The position numbers and the translations under genes are program-made. From positions 1,674,001-1,738,000 of the forward strand of contig NC_070562.1 in assembly GCF_026914185.1 (NCBI RefSeq): a stretch of 64,000 bases of DNA, in the 5' to 3' direction. This stretch comes from Puccinia triticina (Eukaryota; Basidiomycota; Pucciniomycetes; Pucciniales; Pucciniaceae). Under the pieces are notes generated by a model that was not told the origin of the DNA, searched no databases, and saw nothing but the letters and a program-made list of their open reading frames with translations. This document shows, piece by piece, positions 45,070 to 55,554 of this stretch; within the stretch, counting starts at the first letter, position 1; each line of letters starts with the position of its first letter.

Positions 45070-45232
45070 TGTTGCTGGAGGGGGGGGGGGGGGGGGATGG
45101 GACGGACGAAGGTGGAAGATGGGGGAATAATTGGAAGGTTTGGAAGGTTTGGAAGGTCCGGTGGCGGAGGTGGACTGGCATGTTTGGTGGATATTCTGGC
45201 TGCCGGACCCGCAAGCTTTCCTGGCCTTGCTG
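44853..45232 (-). repeat. Right terminal inverted repeat of the two-gene transposon
   Basis: Inverted partner of 39,889-40,280, with three CTTCCAAAC units. It carries ATG 45,069 and coding-like sequence ADLPTPSVHRPAHLPDQHKA continuous with the accessory gene. Confidence 0.85.
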
Positions 45233-45234
45233 TA

Positions 45235-45878
45235 GGGAGGAAGCCGTCACTGCACGGGACTTCAGCTATCAGTCCCAGTAGAAGTATGCAGGCTGCCCCT
45301 CTCTATGAGGGGATACTCTGCCAAAGAGACCGTACATACTCCGAAGACAACATAACACAACCGGATCAAGAGTCCAGGAGAGCTACATACCTTTGGAAGA
45401 TGAGCTCGACAGGAGGCGAGGTGGCGTACAGGCTTTCAGATCGAGGATTTGAGTCCAATTCGAGTTGCTCTTCTTATTTTCAGGTTGCTGATCATATTTT
45501 CTTCTTTCAAGCTTTTTTGTTATGTTTTTCATCTCCTGTTACATGTCTTGTGTCTAACATTTGAGTTTGAGAAAGGACAAGAGCAACTGAAGGTACTCTT
45601 ATTAAACTCATTCTTTCTCTTAATCCTGCTTCTTTTCCTTGATCTTTGTCCCTTTACTTCTTTTACTTATGCGTTTAATTTCATGCTTTCTTGTTTCAGT
45701 TTTCACTACTATTACAAGCATCTGATATTAGCTACAATAAAGTACTGCTCTCAAATTTCTAAAAATTTATCCTGTCCACAAAAGAAATTTCTTGACTGTA
45801 CTGATCCTAGGTTTGATTGGCTTTGTAGCGATGCGTTGGAGTTGTATCTGAACGAAGAACCTCTCACTTCCAGAAAAT
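45235..45878. other. Intergenic, AT-rich
   Basis: A plus-strand frame (45,449-45,880) of low-complexity Phe/Leu residues is not supported as a gene; its end overlaps the exon-3-like remnant of secreted protein B on the other strand. Confidence 0.45.
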
Positions 45879-46018
45879 AGCGAGTGGCGTGCAATCCTGG
45901 TTGAGTTTGAATTGGAATTTAGCAACCGGTGCCTGCGTGGTATCAAATCAGGGAGGGAAATCATTGGTCAGAGAAATTGATGGATGGGTTCTAAATCAGA
46001 TCCAAGAATGAAACCCAC

Positions 46019-46442
46019 TTAACGCTCCTGAAGGTTATACTTGCTTTTAGGGCAGCAATATCCACGGGTGGGAGGTCCTTCAAGGATTGAGTTGTCATTG
46101 CAGTAACGTCTCAACTCGTTCTGACCGCCGAGCAAACGTGCCTTCGCCACTATAAATTCACATGCCGTAGAGAATCGTCGATGCAAGTGTCAAGGCCAGC
46201 AAAAACTCCAGCTGAACCTAAAGCGGCTTACCCATCAGGCCCTCTCTATTTTTTACATGGTCTGCAAGTTTCGATGGTCTCGCGCAGAGTATTATAGACG
46301 TTTCTTCGTTTTTGCAATCCGATATTGGGAAGGGTAGAGAGTCATCGTGCTGGAGGGTTGGCTCGTTATCTGCACTGGCGACATTAATGTCGGTGCGGGC
46401 CATGCACATTACGAAAAAAACAAGCCAGATGGAGAAGTGCAT
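46019..46442 (-). CDS. Small secreted cysteine-containing protein B, C-terminally shortened paralogue of A
   Basis: ATG 46,442 starts MHFSIWLVFFVMCMA, a signal peptide. Exon 1 (46,442-46,232) contains ISDCKNEETSIILCARPS and exon 2 (46,149-46,019) contains RRYCNDNSILEGPPTRGYCC; donor GTAAGC and phase 1 as in A. The last codon of exon 2 is TAA exactly where A has GGG before its GTGGGT donor, so B ends at 113 residues. A region matching A's exon 3, with its acceptor and the conserved DCTPL, is still present downstream (45,932 to about 45,870) but would not be translated unless another donor is used. Candidate secreted effector; function unknown. Confidence 0.7.
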
Positions 46443-46555
46443 AACTTTGGTTTTCTTGCTGAAGCTATTTGACTGGGGAAAACTGTTCCTGTGCACCTGA
46501 ATGAAAGAGGGGGAAAATGGTATGGATCTTTTGGATTGTATGAGTGGGGAAGTAT

Positions 46556-46920
46556 GCAAACAGCGGGAAACGCAAGCGCTCTTTATGCCCTGCTGCCAAA
46601 AGAAACGAGAGAACAACGCCGCGGCCTCAGGAGAAAAATCATGAGGCGTTGGTGAAGCTGGCCATCGGTACAGAACAACCACATGGGCCTCCAAGCCCGT
46701 TCGAAGGTTGAGGCTTGTTCAGCGGCTCGTCAGGGTGCAAACAGCAGGCAACGCAAGCGCTCTTTATGCCCTGCTGCCAAAAGAAACGAGAGTACAACGC
46801 CGCTCAGGAGAAAAATTGAGGGGTTGGTGAAGCTAGCCATCGGTACAGAACAACCACATGGGCTTCCAAGCCCGTTGGAAGGTTGAGGCTTGCTCGCAGC
46901 GGCTCGTCGCTTGGAACAAG
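46556..46920. repeat. Tandem duplication of about 180 bp upstream of secreted protein B
   Basis: 46,556-46,735 and 46,739-46,915 are near-identical (ACGCAAGCGCTCTTTATGCC, CTGCTGCCAAAAGAAACGAG, CATCGGTACAGAACAACCAC in both). Small indels distinguish them. Copy A of the gene has one diverged counterpart. Confidence 0.85.
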
Positions 46921-46959
46921 CGGCGAGCCGTTGCCTCCTTAATCGGCTTGTTCAGTACA

Positions 46960-47513
46960 TACCTCCGGGCGGGTCCGATCGGTACCCGTCATTGGTCAAG
47001 CGGTGCCGGGGACCCCAACGGGTGACAATTGACATTCTTTACTTAGCATGATGGCATGATGGTGAAAACGTTTTCGGGGACCAAATTAAAAAAGAGGCTT
47101 GTAAAAACAACTCCCAAAGATCGGCCGACAGCTCCCAAATTTGGGTTTACGTCAAGGGGCTCTTGGCCAGCTGGTCTCCAAAGCGGCCCCATGCTGAGGT
47201 GATTCACATATGTTTACTGGATTTGCATTCATGGTTGCATTCTCAGCAATAGTGGGGAGGTTTGCTGCTGGTGTTGGCCGTTTTGGACAACCCACAAGAA
47301 GAGTGTATTTGCAAGTAAGTGTATCATTCTGCCAGAGGAAACAGAGACAATAAGTTTGTCACCTGCAAGTTTTATTGCCAACGCAATACCTACTTGCCTG
47401 TACAGGAGTCGTTGACATGGTAACATTGACGATAAAAACAAGTGAGTTGGAGTGGATGAAGATGGCAAAAGTGGAATGATAGCTAGTCAAGACTTCATTT
47501 TCCCCTGATGAAT
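46960..47513. other. Intergenic between secreted protein B and IleRS
   Basis: Begins with a GGGTACC-like block matching the one upstream of secreted protein A. No gene recognised. Confidence 0.5.
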
Positions 47514-50500
47514 CTAGACACGAACAAGTGTCAAAGTGACTTTCTGGTCTCCCCATCTTTCCTGCAATTCTTGAGCAAGGACAGGTTTAGAGGAATCTCT
47601 AAGAGAGTCAGGTTCGGGTACCTTTCTCAAGACCCGACAGAGCACCTCTCCTTGGGTAGCCAAGACGCTTTCAAAGAATTGGTTGGCTTCCGGGCTTGAG
47701 TCTTCCGAAAAGCTGTAGTAGACGTCCAAGTCGTCTGTTTGAACGGCGCCGGCTTTCTTGCGTAATCTTTGGATCCGATTCATCAATTCTCGCGCGAACC
47801 CTTCGGATTCAAGCTCGGGGCGAAGTTTACAATCAAGCAGAACTACCACGTCCTCGTCGGTGTTATTTTCGTATGCCGGCGCACTAGGAGAGTCGTCTGA
47901 ACTGGAGGCTTCTTTGTCGACATAGCGACTAACTGTGAGATCACCTAGACCGATTTCAATGCCTTCGATGGTCATTTTTGAGGTCTCGATGTAGCTTTTC
48001 AGTTGGTCTGAGGTGGTCGACTCCAAGCCACGTTTCACTTTGGCTAAATCTTTTTTCAGTCGACGACCCAAGACGGCCCAGTCCGCCCCTACTCTATATT
48101 TCACTCCACATGCCGCCTCATCACTACTGTAGGTTATTTGGTGTACGTTCAACTCGTCCTCTACATAGTTTTGCAGTTTCTTGACATCTTCATGATATTC
48201 TGGGTCGGTGTGGAAGACTACCAGCTCCTTCAAGGGTGTCTAAGTTGTGGATTTTCGCACCACACAATAGAAACAGTTAGCATCAAGATGTTGATTAAAA
48301 TGATCGACATAAATTGTACAAACTTTAAGCGAAATCGTTTTCCTTTCTCGAATCGTTCGACCCAAGTTGATGACAGTTTGCATGTGTTTGACTTGGCGAA
48401 CAATGACGGGGTCGAAGTATTCGGCACGAACTTCGGGGAACCGAAGGAAATGAACAGATCGGAGGTCATCGCCGTAACCCAAGTCTTGATTTCCTTTGGG
48501 GAAGAAACTGCGAAGTCCTTGATAAATGTTTTCGGTGAGAAACGGTGTGAATGAAGACTAAATGGTGATAATACGAAGATGTTTAGACTTCAACTAAGCC
48601 TTCAAATGATACGCCGGACCGGTGCACTTACAAGTGTGCGGCAAAGTGTGAATAAAGTTTCAAATAAGGTGTTCAGAGCAACAACAGCATCCTCCGCGCC
48701 GTTTTCGCCCTTCAGTCTTCTCCGGTTGAATCGAATGTACCAGTTTGTCAGTTCATCTACAAGGTCTAACATCTGTGGGACGACGGTGTATAGTCGGTAC
48801 GCTACAGCAAAGGCAAGGGCATAAATCAGTTACGCAATCAACGAAAAGAAATGGATATAGGGTTTACTGATGATGTCGACTAGTACACACCCTCCATTTC
48901 AGCTCGGACGTATTTAATCAATCCCTGACAACGCGCCAAGACCCATCGATCCATCACGTTTTCAGATAATTTTGCTTTCGGATCATACTCAAAGTCGATC
49001 CCGGAGACTTTCTTCAACAGTGCAACTTGTCCCAGGAAAAACCGATACGAATTCAACCAAGGAAGCATAACCCGACTGACAACTTCCTTAACCCCTGCCT
49101 CTCTGAAACGGAGGTTTTCTCCTCTGACCACGGGTGAATTGATTAAAAATAGTCTAGGAAATCGAAAGAAAGTTGGAACTTGTCAAAAGTGGTTCGAATG
49201 GAAAGTTGGAGCGCTTGGGGTACCAACCGAAGAGGATCGGCTCCATAGAGATCTAAGATCACATTCGGATTCGGATAATTCTTCAAGCTCTTACTCATCT
49301 TTTTCCCGTCCCTAAATTGCCATGGAGGTGTAAGTTACGTGTTGCCCCACAATTCATCCAAGCTGGGATATAATAACGTACTCAGCCAAGACCAATCCAC
49401 ATACAATCAGGTTTTGCCAAGGTGCCTTCTGGAAAAGATGAGTCGAAAGCACGAGGAGAGTGTAAAACCTGTAGAGGACCGTCATTTAGCACCGGAACAA
49501 ACCCAAATTGGATCGCTCAAGAGATGCCCTACCATCCTCTAGTCTGGTCCATGCCTTCAGCAATAAACTGGGCTGGGAAAGCAGACTCAAACGCTTCCTT
49601 GTTCTCGAAAGGGTAGTGAACCTGAGCATACGGCATACTAGAATGATCAGAGTGTCAGTCAGTTTGATGAATCCAACCGGAGTATGGGAAGATGTACCTT
49701 CCTGATTCAAACCAGCAGTCGAATACTTCATCCACCCTCTTCAGCATTCCTTTCCCCATTCGTGAGGGGATCAGGATTTTGTCGACTGACTCCCGATGCA
49801 GATCTTTCAAAATTCCGCACCCAGACAGTGCATTCAATTCTTCAATTGATCCCACGCAAATTTGCTTTGAGACGCAGCAAGATCTTAATCAGTGTGGACA
49901 TCATTTAATCCGCCACCAGACCGAAATAATGACTCACTTCTTCATAGTCATCACTGACCCAGATGGGGAGCGGTGTGCCCCAGTATCGGTTTCGGGAAAT
50001 ATTCCAATCGCGTGCATTAGCCAGCCAGTTTTGGAATCGATTTTCTCCGACTGCAGCTGGTACCCTAACATGGTGAAGGCGAAAGATGTTAAACGATGAA
50101 AATCCCTATGACTGGAACAAGGATCAAGGAAACCAACCAGCGAGTTTGACGATTATTCTCCACCAATTGATCGATTACCGGTTGAACTCTCACGAACCAC
50201 GCAGGAATCGCACGGTAAATGAGAGGTGTACCTGATCTATTTGAAAAAAAATGTAGATAACATTGAGTTTTTTTTGCGGATCGCTCAGTGATGGAATCAA
50301 AGTCCGCACAAACCTCCAACAGAATGGGTAAGAATGCTTGATTTGACTTTGGACGATCACCCGTCCTTTCTGCTTCAAAAACTTGGTGATATGTGGGTCT
50401 GCCTCCTACTGGGTCCCAAGTGTTTTGGGTCAGATCTATCATGCATTGGTTTTTTTTTAGTCTTGTGGAGAGGGTAATCAGACAATCATTCTCACAGACC

Positions 50501-51717
50501 TTAACGTGTTGGCCTTGAAAGTCCGGAACTTCACTCGTGAAGCGGCCGCCGTCGTCTATTGGACAAGGAGGGATCACGTCCGCAGGAACAATACCATGAC
50601 GTTTGCACACTTCGTGATCCTCGGCACCGAACGCTGGGGCTTGATGGACAATGCCGGTACCCGAATCCGAAGTGACATAGGTATCTGTTACAACCCTGAA
50701 TGCGGTATCTTTGTACTGGTCGTAGAAGTAGTTCATTAGGGGTTCGTACTTCCAACCTTCGAGCTCTTTTCCTACGTAAGTCGCTACTTTTTTGAACTTG
50801 GCCTTCTTGGGGTCCTTGTAGAGTGTCCCGAGTAGTTTTTCACAAATGATGAAGTTCTTCTGGTGCTGCTCATCAAATATTTTGATGTAGGTCAACTCAG
50901 GATGAACGCAGACAGCCAAATTTGACGGAAGTGTCCACGGTGTCGTGGTCCAGGCAAGCAAACAAGTGGTCGGATCGTCGAGTAAGGGGAAGGAGACTGT
51001 GACCGCCGGGTCATTGACGTCTCGATAATCACTTCCCGCTTCGAAGTTCGACAGGGGAGTGGTGCAGGTAGTTGAGTAGGGCATCACTCGACTGGCCCTG
51101 TAGACTTGATCCTTCTCCCAGAGCTGCTTGAAGACCCACCAGATGCTCTCCATGTAGCTGACATTCAATGTTTTGTAATCGTTGTCAAAGTCGATCCAGC
51201 GGCCCATTCGCTCGATGGTTGCTCTCCACTCCTTGGAGTAACGCATGACGATCGCCCGACATTCAGCGTTATATTTCGGGATGCCCATATCGAGGACGTC
51301 TTGCTTCGATTTGATTTGCAGTTTCTTATCAATCTCGTGTTCGACCGGTAAGCCGTGGCAGTCCCATCCGAATCGGCGCTCGACGTAGTTTCCATCTGAA
51401 TGGGCAAATCGGGTAACAATGTCCTAATCACCCACCAAACAAGTCAGTCTGACGGGATCAGATTCCGGTTATAATCGGAATTTTAGGCTTACTTTGACTG
51501 TTCCCATCAGAAGATGTCCGTAATGGGGCAGCCCGGTGGCAAAGGGAGGGCCATCGTAGAAGTTCCAGCGTTTCCGTTGGCCGGCCTCTAATTCGATTTT
51601 GCTTTGTGTTATGGAGGTCTGGAATGCGTTGATCGAATTCCAGTATTCCAACACTTTCTCTTCTTCTTTCGGAAAACTGAATGGGGCGTTGGGGTCATGT
51701 GGCGGGAAATTTTCCAT
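47514..51717 (-). CDS. ILS1: Cytosolic isoleucyl-tRNA synthetase (multi-exon)
   Basis: Class I aminoacyl-tRNA synthetase charging tRNA-Ile in the cytosol. ATG 51,717 gives [20 protein letters not shown]; an upstream TTG extension is not needed. The HIGH-type motif is HYGH (about 51,511-51,523, [18 protein letters not shown]). Exon 1 ends at 51,493 and exon 2 starts at 51,423. The long central exon (to about 50,500) spans the CP1 editing region ([30 protein letters not shown]). Downstream: [35 protein letters not shown]-type segments and [15 protein letters not shown] with KMSKS at 49,287-49,301. The anticodon-binding region and C-terminal extension end KVTLTLVRV. No mitochondrial presequence is visible, and the architecture is eukaryotic cytosolic. 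Divergent from AFG1 across about 650 bp. Confidence 0.95.
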
Positions 51718-52373
51718 GGTGAAGGGTCGCAACGATCTTGTGGTATATTTTAGTTGCTGCTTTTTCTCAGGTCGCTGTCGTCGTCGATGGTACCGCCGGG
51801 AGTGCTGGGTGTGCGATACTGCGGAATTCGAGCTTCAAGTGCGTCGGGCCTTGGACTGCCCCGGCGTCAGGCTTCGGTCGGCCCGTCTGGCCTGACGTCA
51901 AACGCTTGATCAGCGTGTCTGGGCGGGCTTAAACTGACGCCGGCGAGCCATGCCGATGCTCCGTCAGCACGGTCGGCTCGGGCCCGGCTCAGAAGCAATC
52001 GAAGGCTTGGGTCAGCTGGCTACATCATCAGCCCATCTCCGCGCCTGTTCTAATCTGACTGTTTCCCGTCATTGTTAGCACAGGGCAAGAAATTGCGCGC
52101 ATAGAGTCATCCTTATCACTTGGGCCGCACCATGGCGATCTGCGAGACCATCTCCAGATTGCACTTCTGTCTCATGATGGTTCGAGAAACAAATGACCGG
52201 TTGTTATGAATATTTACACAGTTGTGTTGTTTTGGTGGCAACCGAATAAATGTGGCTGTGCTGTCGAGTGTGATCGGATAGTGGAAGCGGAGGATTGCGG
52301 ATCGCACATTTCAATCTACCCGACCATCGGCAGCAGACAGGCCACAGCAAATTAGAAGAGAGAAAAGAGCACG
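51718..52373. promoter_or_regulatory. Shared upstream region of IleRS and AFG1
   Basis: 656 bp between two divergent start codons, so both promoters must lie here. GC-rich words (GGCCTTGGACTGCCCCGGCG) occur near the IleRS side. No defined element was identified. Confidence 0.5.
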
Positions 52374-54525
52374 ATGCACCGACGAACACTCGCAACAGCC
52401 ATCCGCCAGCTCACCAGACGGCCAACAGCAGCCCACCACTACTCAACCCACCCCCAGCGAACGGCAGCAACCACCAGCCCAGTCGCAAGGCCACCAGCAC
52501 AGACTACCCAGCCCTACCCTAGCCAGCACCACGGATTCGAAGAACTGATTGCGCCCGCAGCAGCCACCATCAAGGGCGGCCCGATCGATCTCTACCAGCA
52601 GAGAACCAGCGCCGGAATACTCAACTACGACCCCTTCCAGGTATCGATCGTCAACCAGCTCCAGGAACTCTACCAGACACTCGCTAGCTATCATCCAGCC
52701 CACCAGCCATCCTCTCAAGAAAATTCACCAACAAACCCATCATCGTCTAGCTGGGTGAGCATCTGACTCTCAGTGAACAAATAAATAAATAAAACTGATG
52801 GAAAATTATCCCCCGGCCTCTCCTTCTCTAGTTTAGGAGTCTATTCTCTCAATCCAACTCGGATAGCCTCAGTAATGTCGCTCTCGATCCGCCCTCTAAT
52901 CTACCCAGCGGGATCTATCTCTACGGCTCAGTAGGCACAGGAAAATCGATGGTAAAGAATTGTGTTCTAACCGAAAAACAGCAGAGATCACACTACTGAT
53001 GACGGGTGTGCTATCTCGACACAGTTGATGGACTCGCTCTACGAGTCGTTGAAGAACCTGCCCAACCACGCCTCCCTGCCCGCAAAGAGGATCCACTTCC
53101 ATCAGTTCATGGTCGACATCCACAAGCGCAACCATAAGCTTCAGAGCCAGCTCCACAGTGTCGGCCAGCTAGGCCAGGCGGACGTCTTGATCACCATCGC
53201 TAGAGAGATCGCCGAGGAATGCAAGGTGCTCTGCTTCGATGAGTTCCAGGTAAGAGGTTCTCTTTCCACTTTTCTTCCTCTCTATGTAGTCAGCTAACCG
53301 TTTTCCTATCTTTCAGGTCACTGATATCGTCGACGCTATGATCCTCAAACGCCTCCTGGAGGGGCTGCTACATTACGGAGTGGTGACGATCATGACTTCC
53401 AAGTTGAGTGGTCCAATCGAATAACCAAGCCGAGCTTCACTAAAGAAGAACGCCTTCAGTCGCCACCCAGATGAGCTGTACAAGAACGGGATCCAGCGGG
53501 AGTCGTTCCTAGGCTGCATCGAGCTGATCAAGCGACGGACGCGGGTGATCGACCTGAACTCGGGCACGGACTACCGGAAGCAACTGGGCCGGAGCAGTGG
53601 CGGGGGGCTGTCGAAGGTGTTCCTGAGTCCGCCGAATGCGGAGAACCGGGCCGAGTTCGGCAAGCGCTTCGAGGCCCTCACCGACCACGAGCCGATCCTC
53701 GAGAACCGCGTCCTGCCCATCTGGGGTACCCGCCACATCCGCGTGCCTCTCAGCACATCCTCCGTCGCCTGGTTCGACTTCAATCAGCTCTGCGCCCTCC
53801 CCCTCAGCGCCGCCGATTACCTACAGATCGTCTCCAAGTTCCAGGTTATCTTCATCGATAACGTGCCCAAGCTATCCAGCTCTCAACGCGACTTCGTTCG
53901 TCTTCTCGCCTCCTTCTCTCTTGAGACTTTCTCCCCAAACTAAGTCTTGTTGGTTTTGCAGGCTCGTCGGTTCATCTTGTTCCTGGATGCCGCATACGAA
54001 AGCAAGACCAAACTGTTCACGTTATCCGAGGTGCCCAGTGAGTCGATCATCCTGCCCCGCGCCACCTTGCACGTTCGGTGTGTGATATCAAAAACCTGAT
54101 TTATGCATCTGAAAAAAAGTTGCTGAGATTTTTGCGGGTGAGCCGAGTTCGTCGGAGGCGATGACGGCGGAGATGCGGGCGGCGATGGACGACCTGGTGA
54201 GTCCCAGCTTTAACCCCCCCATTCCCCGCATGGCCATGTTGATCTGATGCGTGTTTCTGGACGGGGATGGGATTAGGGCTTGGACTCGAAGACGGTCGGC
54301 GCCTCGTCGCTCTTCTCTGGCGAGGAAGAGACCTTCGCATGGGCCCGGGCGGTCTCGAGACTCAACGAGATGGGATCCCCCCGCTGGGCCCTCGACAACA
54401 TCCCCCACTCCGATCCGCGCCTCCATCCTCACCCAACAAACAATCTCGTCACGCCGCCCGTCGGTGCCTCGGATCTTGTCTCCGTCGTCCAGGGCGGCGA
54501 CGGCTCGGAACTCCTCACTCATTGA
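52374..54525 (+). CDS. AFG1: Mitochondrial AFG1-family AAA ATPase (about eight exons)
   Basis: AFG1/LACE1 family P-loop ATPase of mitochondria, implicated in quality control of respiratory-chain subunits. ATG 52,374 gives MHRRTLATAIRQLTRRPTAA, a basic presequence. Exon 2 (52,832-52,951) carries GIYLYGSVGTGKSM, the Walker A loop, split at its end by an intron. Exon 3 (53,025-53,249) has RIHFHQFMVDIHKR and the Walker B VLCFDEFQ; then VTDIVDAMILKRL, TIMTSNRHPDELYKNG across an intron (53,403-53,459), RRFILFLDAAYESKTKL and IFAGEPSSSEA. The C-terminus has LFSGEEETFAWARAVSRLNE followed by MGSPRW, diagnostic of the family. An exon 5 donor is GTTCGT, non-consensus, as also suggested in SEN15. Stop TGA 54,523-54,525. 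Confidence 0.93.
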
Positions 54526-55214
54526 TCTCCTCCTTGCTTCATTTCCATTACTATTCCCATTAACCCGGAATGCTCTTATATCGTATCTCCTCAAAATTCG
54601 TAATTATCTGCAATTCTCTTATCATCGTCATCATCGTCATTCCGAACCACGTGTATTTCAGCTCGGATGCTGCACCCATACTATCGGTTTTATGTACCAT
54701 AAATCATCCTTGTATTTCTACATATCGTAATTCATAAGCTTTTTTTTGCATCTGGCATCCTTGCATGAGCAACGGGGCCTGTGTAGTAGGCAGTGTACAG
54801 CTTATGGATTTGTAACTCACCACTCCGAATCCAAGTTCTTGCCAATTTTGCAGCTAGTTAATTGAAAGGGATCTGGTCCTGAAACACCTTGATGATTCCG
54901 CCGCGCGCGACGCGCGCTGATTCATCTTGACGACCCATGAGTTGATGTCTTGATGTCTGAAACTTGAGGAATCCACCGCGCCACGGGCGCCACGAAAATG
55001 TTCACCACATCTCCACCACACTTGCAGTCTGTCCCTAGACTGCTCGTCTTCCATCCGCGCACTAAAGGAAAAAAAAGAAGGGAAAAGAGGAGGACAAGGG
55101 ATCCTAAAGGAAGGGAAACCGGGCGCCAACGCGATGCTCACAAATGTGGCAAGAAGTAGGGTTTTGACAAATAAAGGTAGTAGCTACCCGGGAAGTGCAT
55201 ACCAGGAGAGGAAC
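54526..55214. other. Intergenic between AFG1 and the Ty3 remnant
   Basis: AT-rich 3' region, then unremarkable sequence to the end of the integrase fragment. No LTR boundary was located here. Confidence 0.45.
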
Positions 55215-55554
55215 TTACTTCTGGTCAGGAAAGTCCTCACGGGAATAAAACCTTTTCACCTGATCCGCGGCAAAACACCGTTTCAACTCCGTGCCGTCAA
55301 GCTCCGCAAGGACGTAGGAGCCACCGGGTACCTGCCTCACAATGCGGTAGGGGCCATTTCAGCGGTGGGCAAACAACTGCCCCCACTGCGTCTCCAAAGA
55401 CCTGTTGGAGGCGAGCACTCGATCGCCAGGCTTGAGAGGTTCGCGGATTCTTGACGAATGCTTCTCTTCCCAGTAGCGCAAGGAATCACCGCGCTCATCC
55501 ATCAGCTTCTTGTAAGCAATACCCCGCGTCTCTTCACTGCGTTCTAATTGACCG
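55215..55554 (-). pseudogene. Ty3-type pol remnant: integrase C-terminus
   Basis: Minus-strand reading QLERSEETRGIAYKKLMDER, then GDRVLASN and HRWNGPYRIVRQVPGGSYVL, the C-terminal domain of Ty3-type integrases, ending TAA 55,215-55,217. Separated from the rest of pol by a solo LTR. Confidence 0.8.

Larger units (their letters stand above)
39889..45232. mobile_element. 5.3-kb two-gene DNA transposon with about 380-390-bp inverted repeats, TA target site
   Basis: Arms 39,889-40,280 and 44,853-45,232 are long inverted repeats beginning CAGCAAGGCCAGGAAAGC and sharing CTTCCAAAC tandem units, C/A homopolymers and GAGGCCGTTGACTGCACCGC or its near-copy. TA flanks both outer ends (39,887-39,888; 45,233-45,234). 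The interior holds a Tc1/mariner (IS630)-like transposase gene (plus strand) and a convergent gene of unknown function (minus strand). The arms differ by small indels in homopolymers and by four versus three CTTCCAAAC units. Confidence 0.9.

Noticed and set aside
45400..45465. tRNA-like GGTGGCGTACAGG...GATTTGAGTCC
   Set aside because: Resembles an A/B box pair, but no acceptor stem or anticodon arm could be built.
45449..45880. 143-codon plus-strand frame
   Set aside because: Low-complexity Leu/Phe/Ser sequence in AT-rich DNA; no homology-like motif, and it runs antisense into the exon-3 remnant of secreted protein B.
24340..47030. CRISPR-like array from recurring CGGGTGC and GGGTACC words
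   Set aside because: Repeats are of unequal spacing, palindromic and inverted, in a eukaryotic context; they behave as miniature elements.
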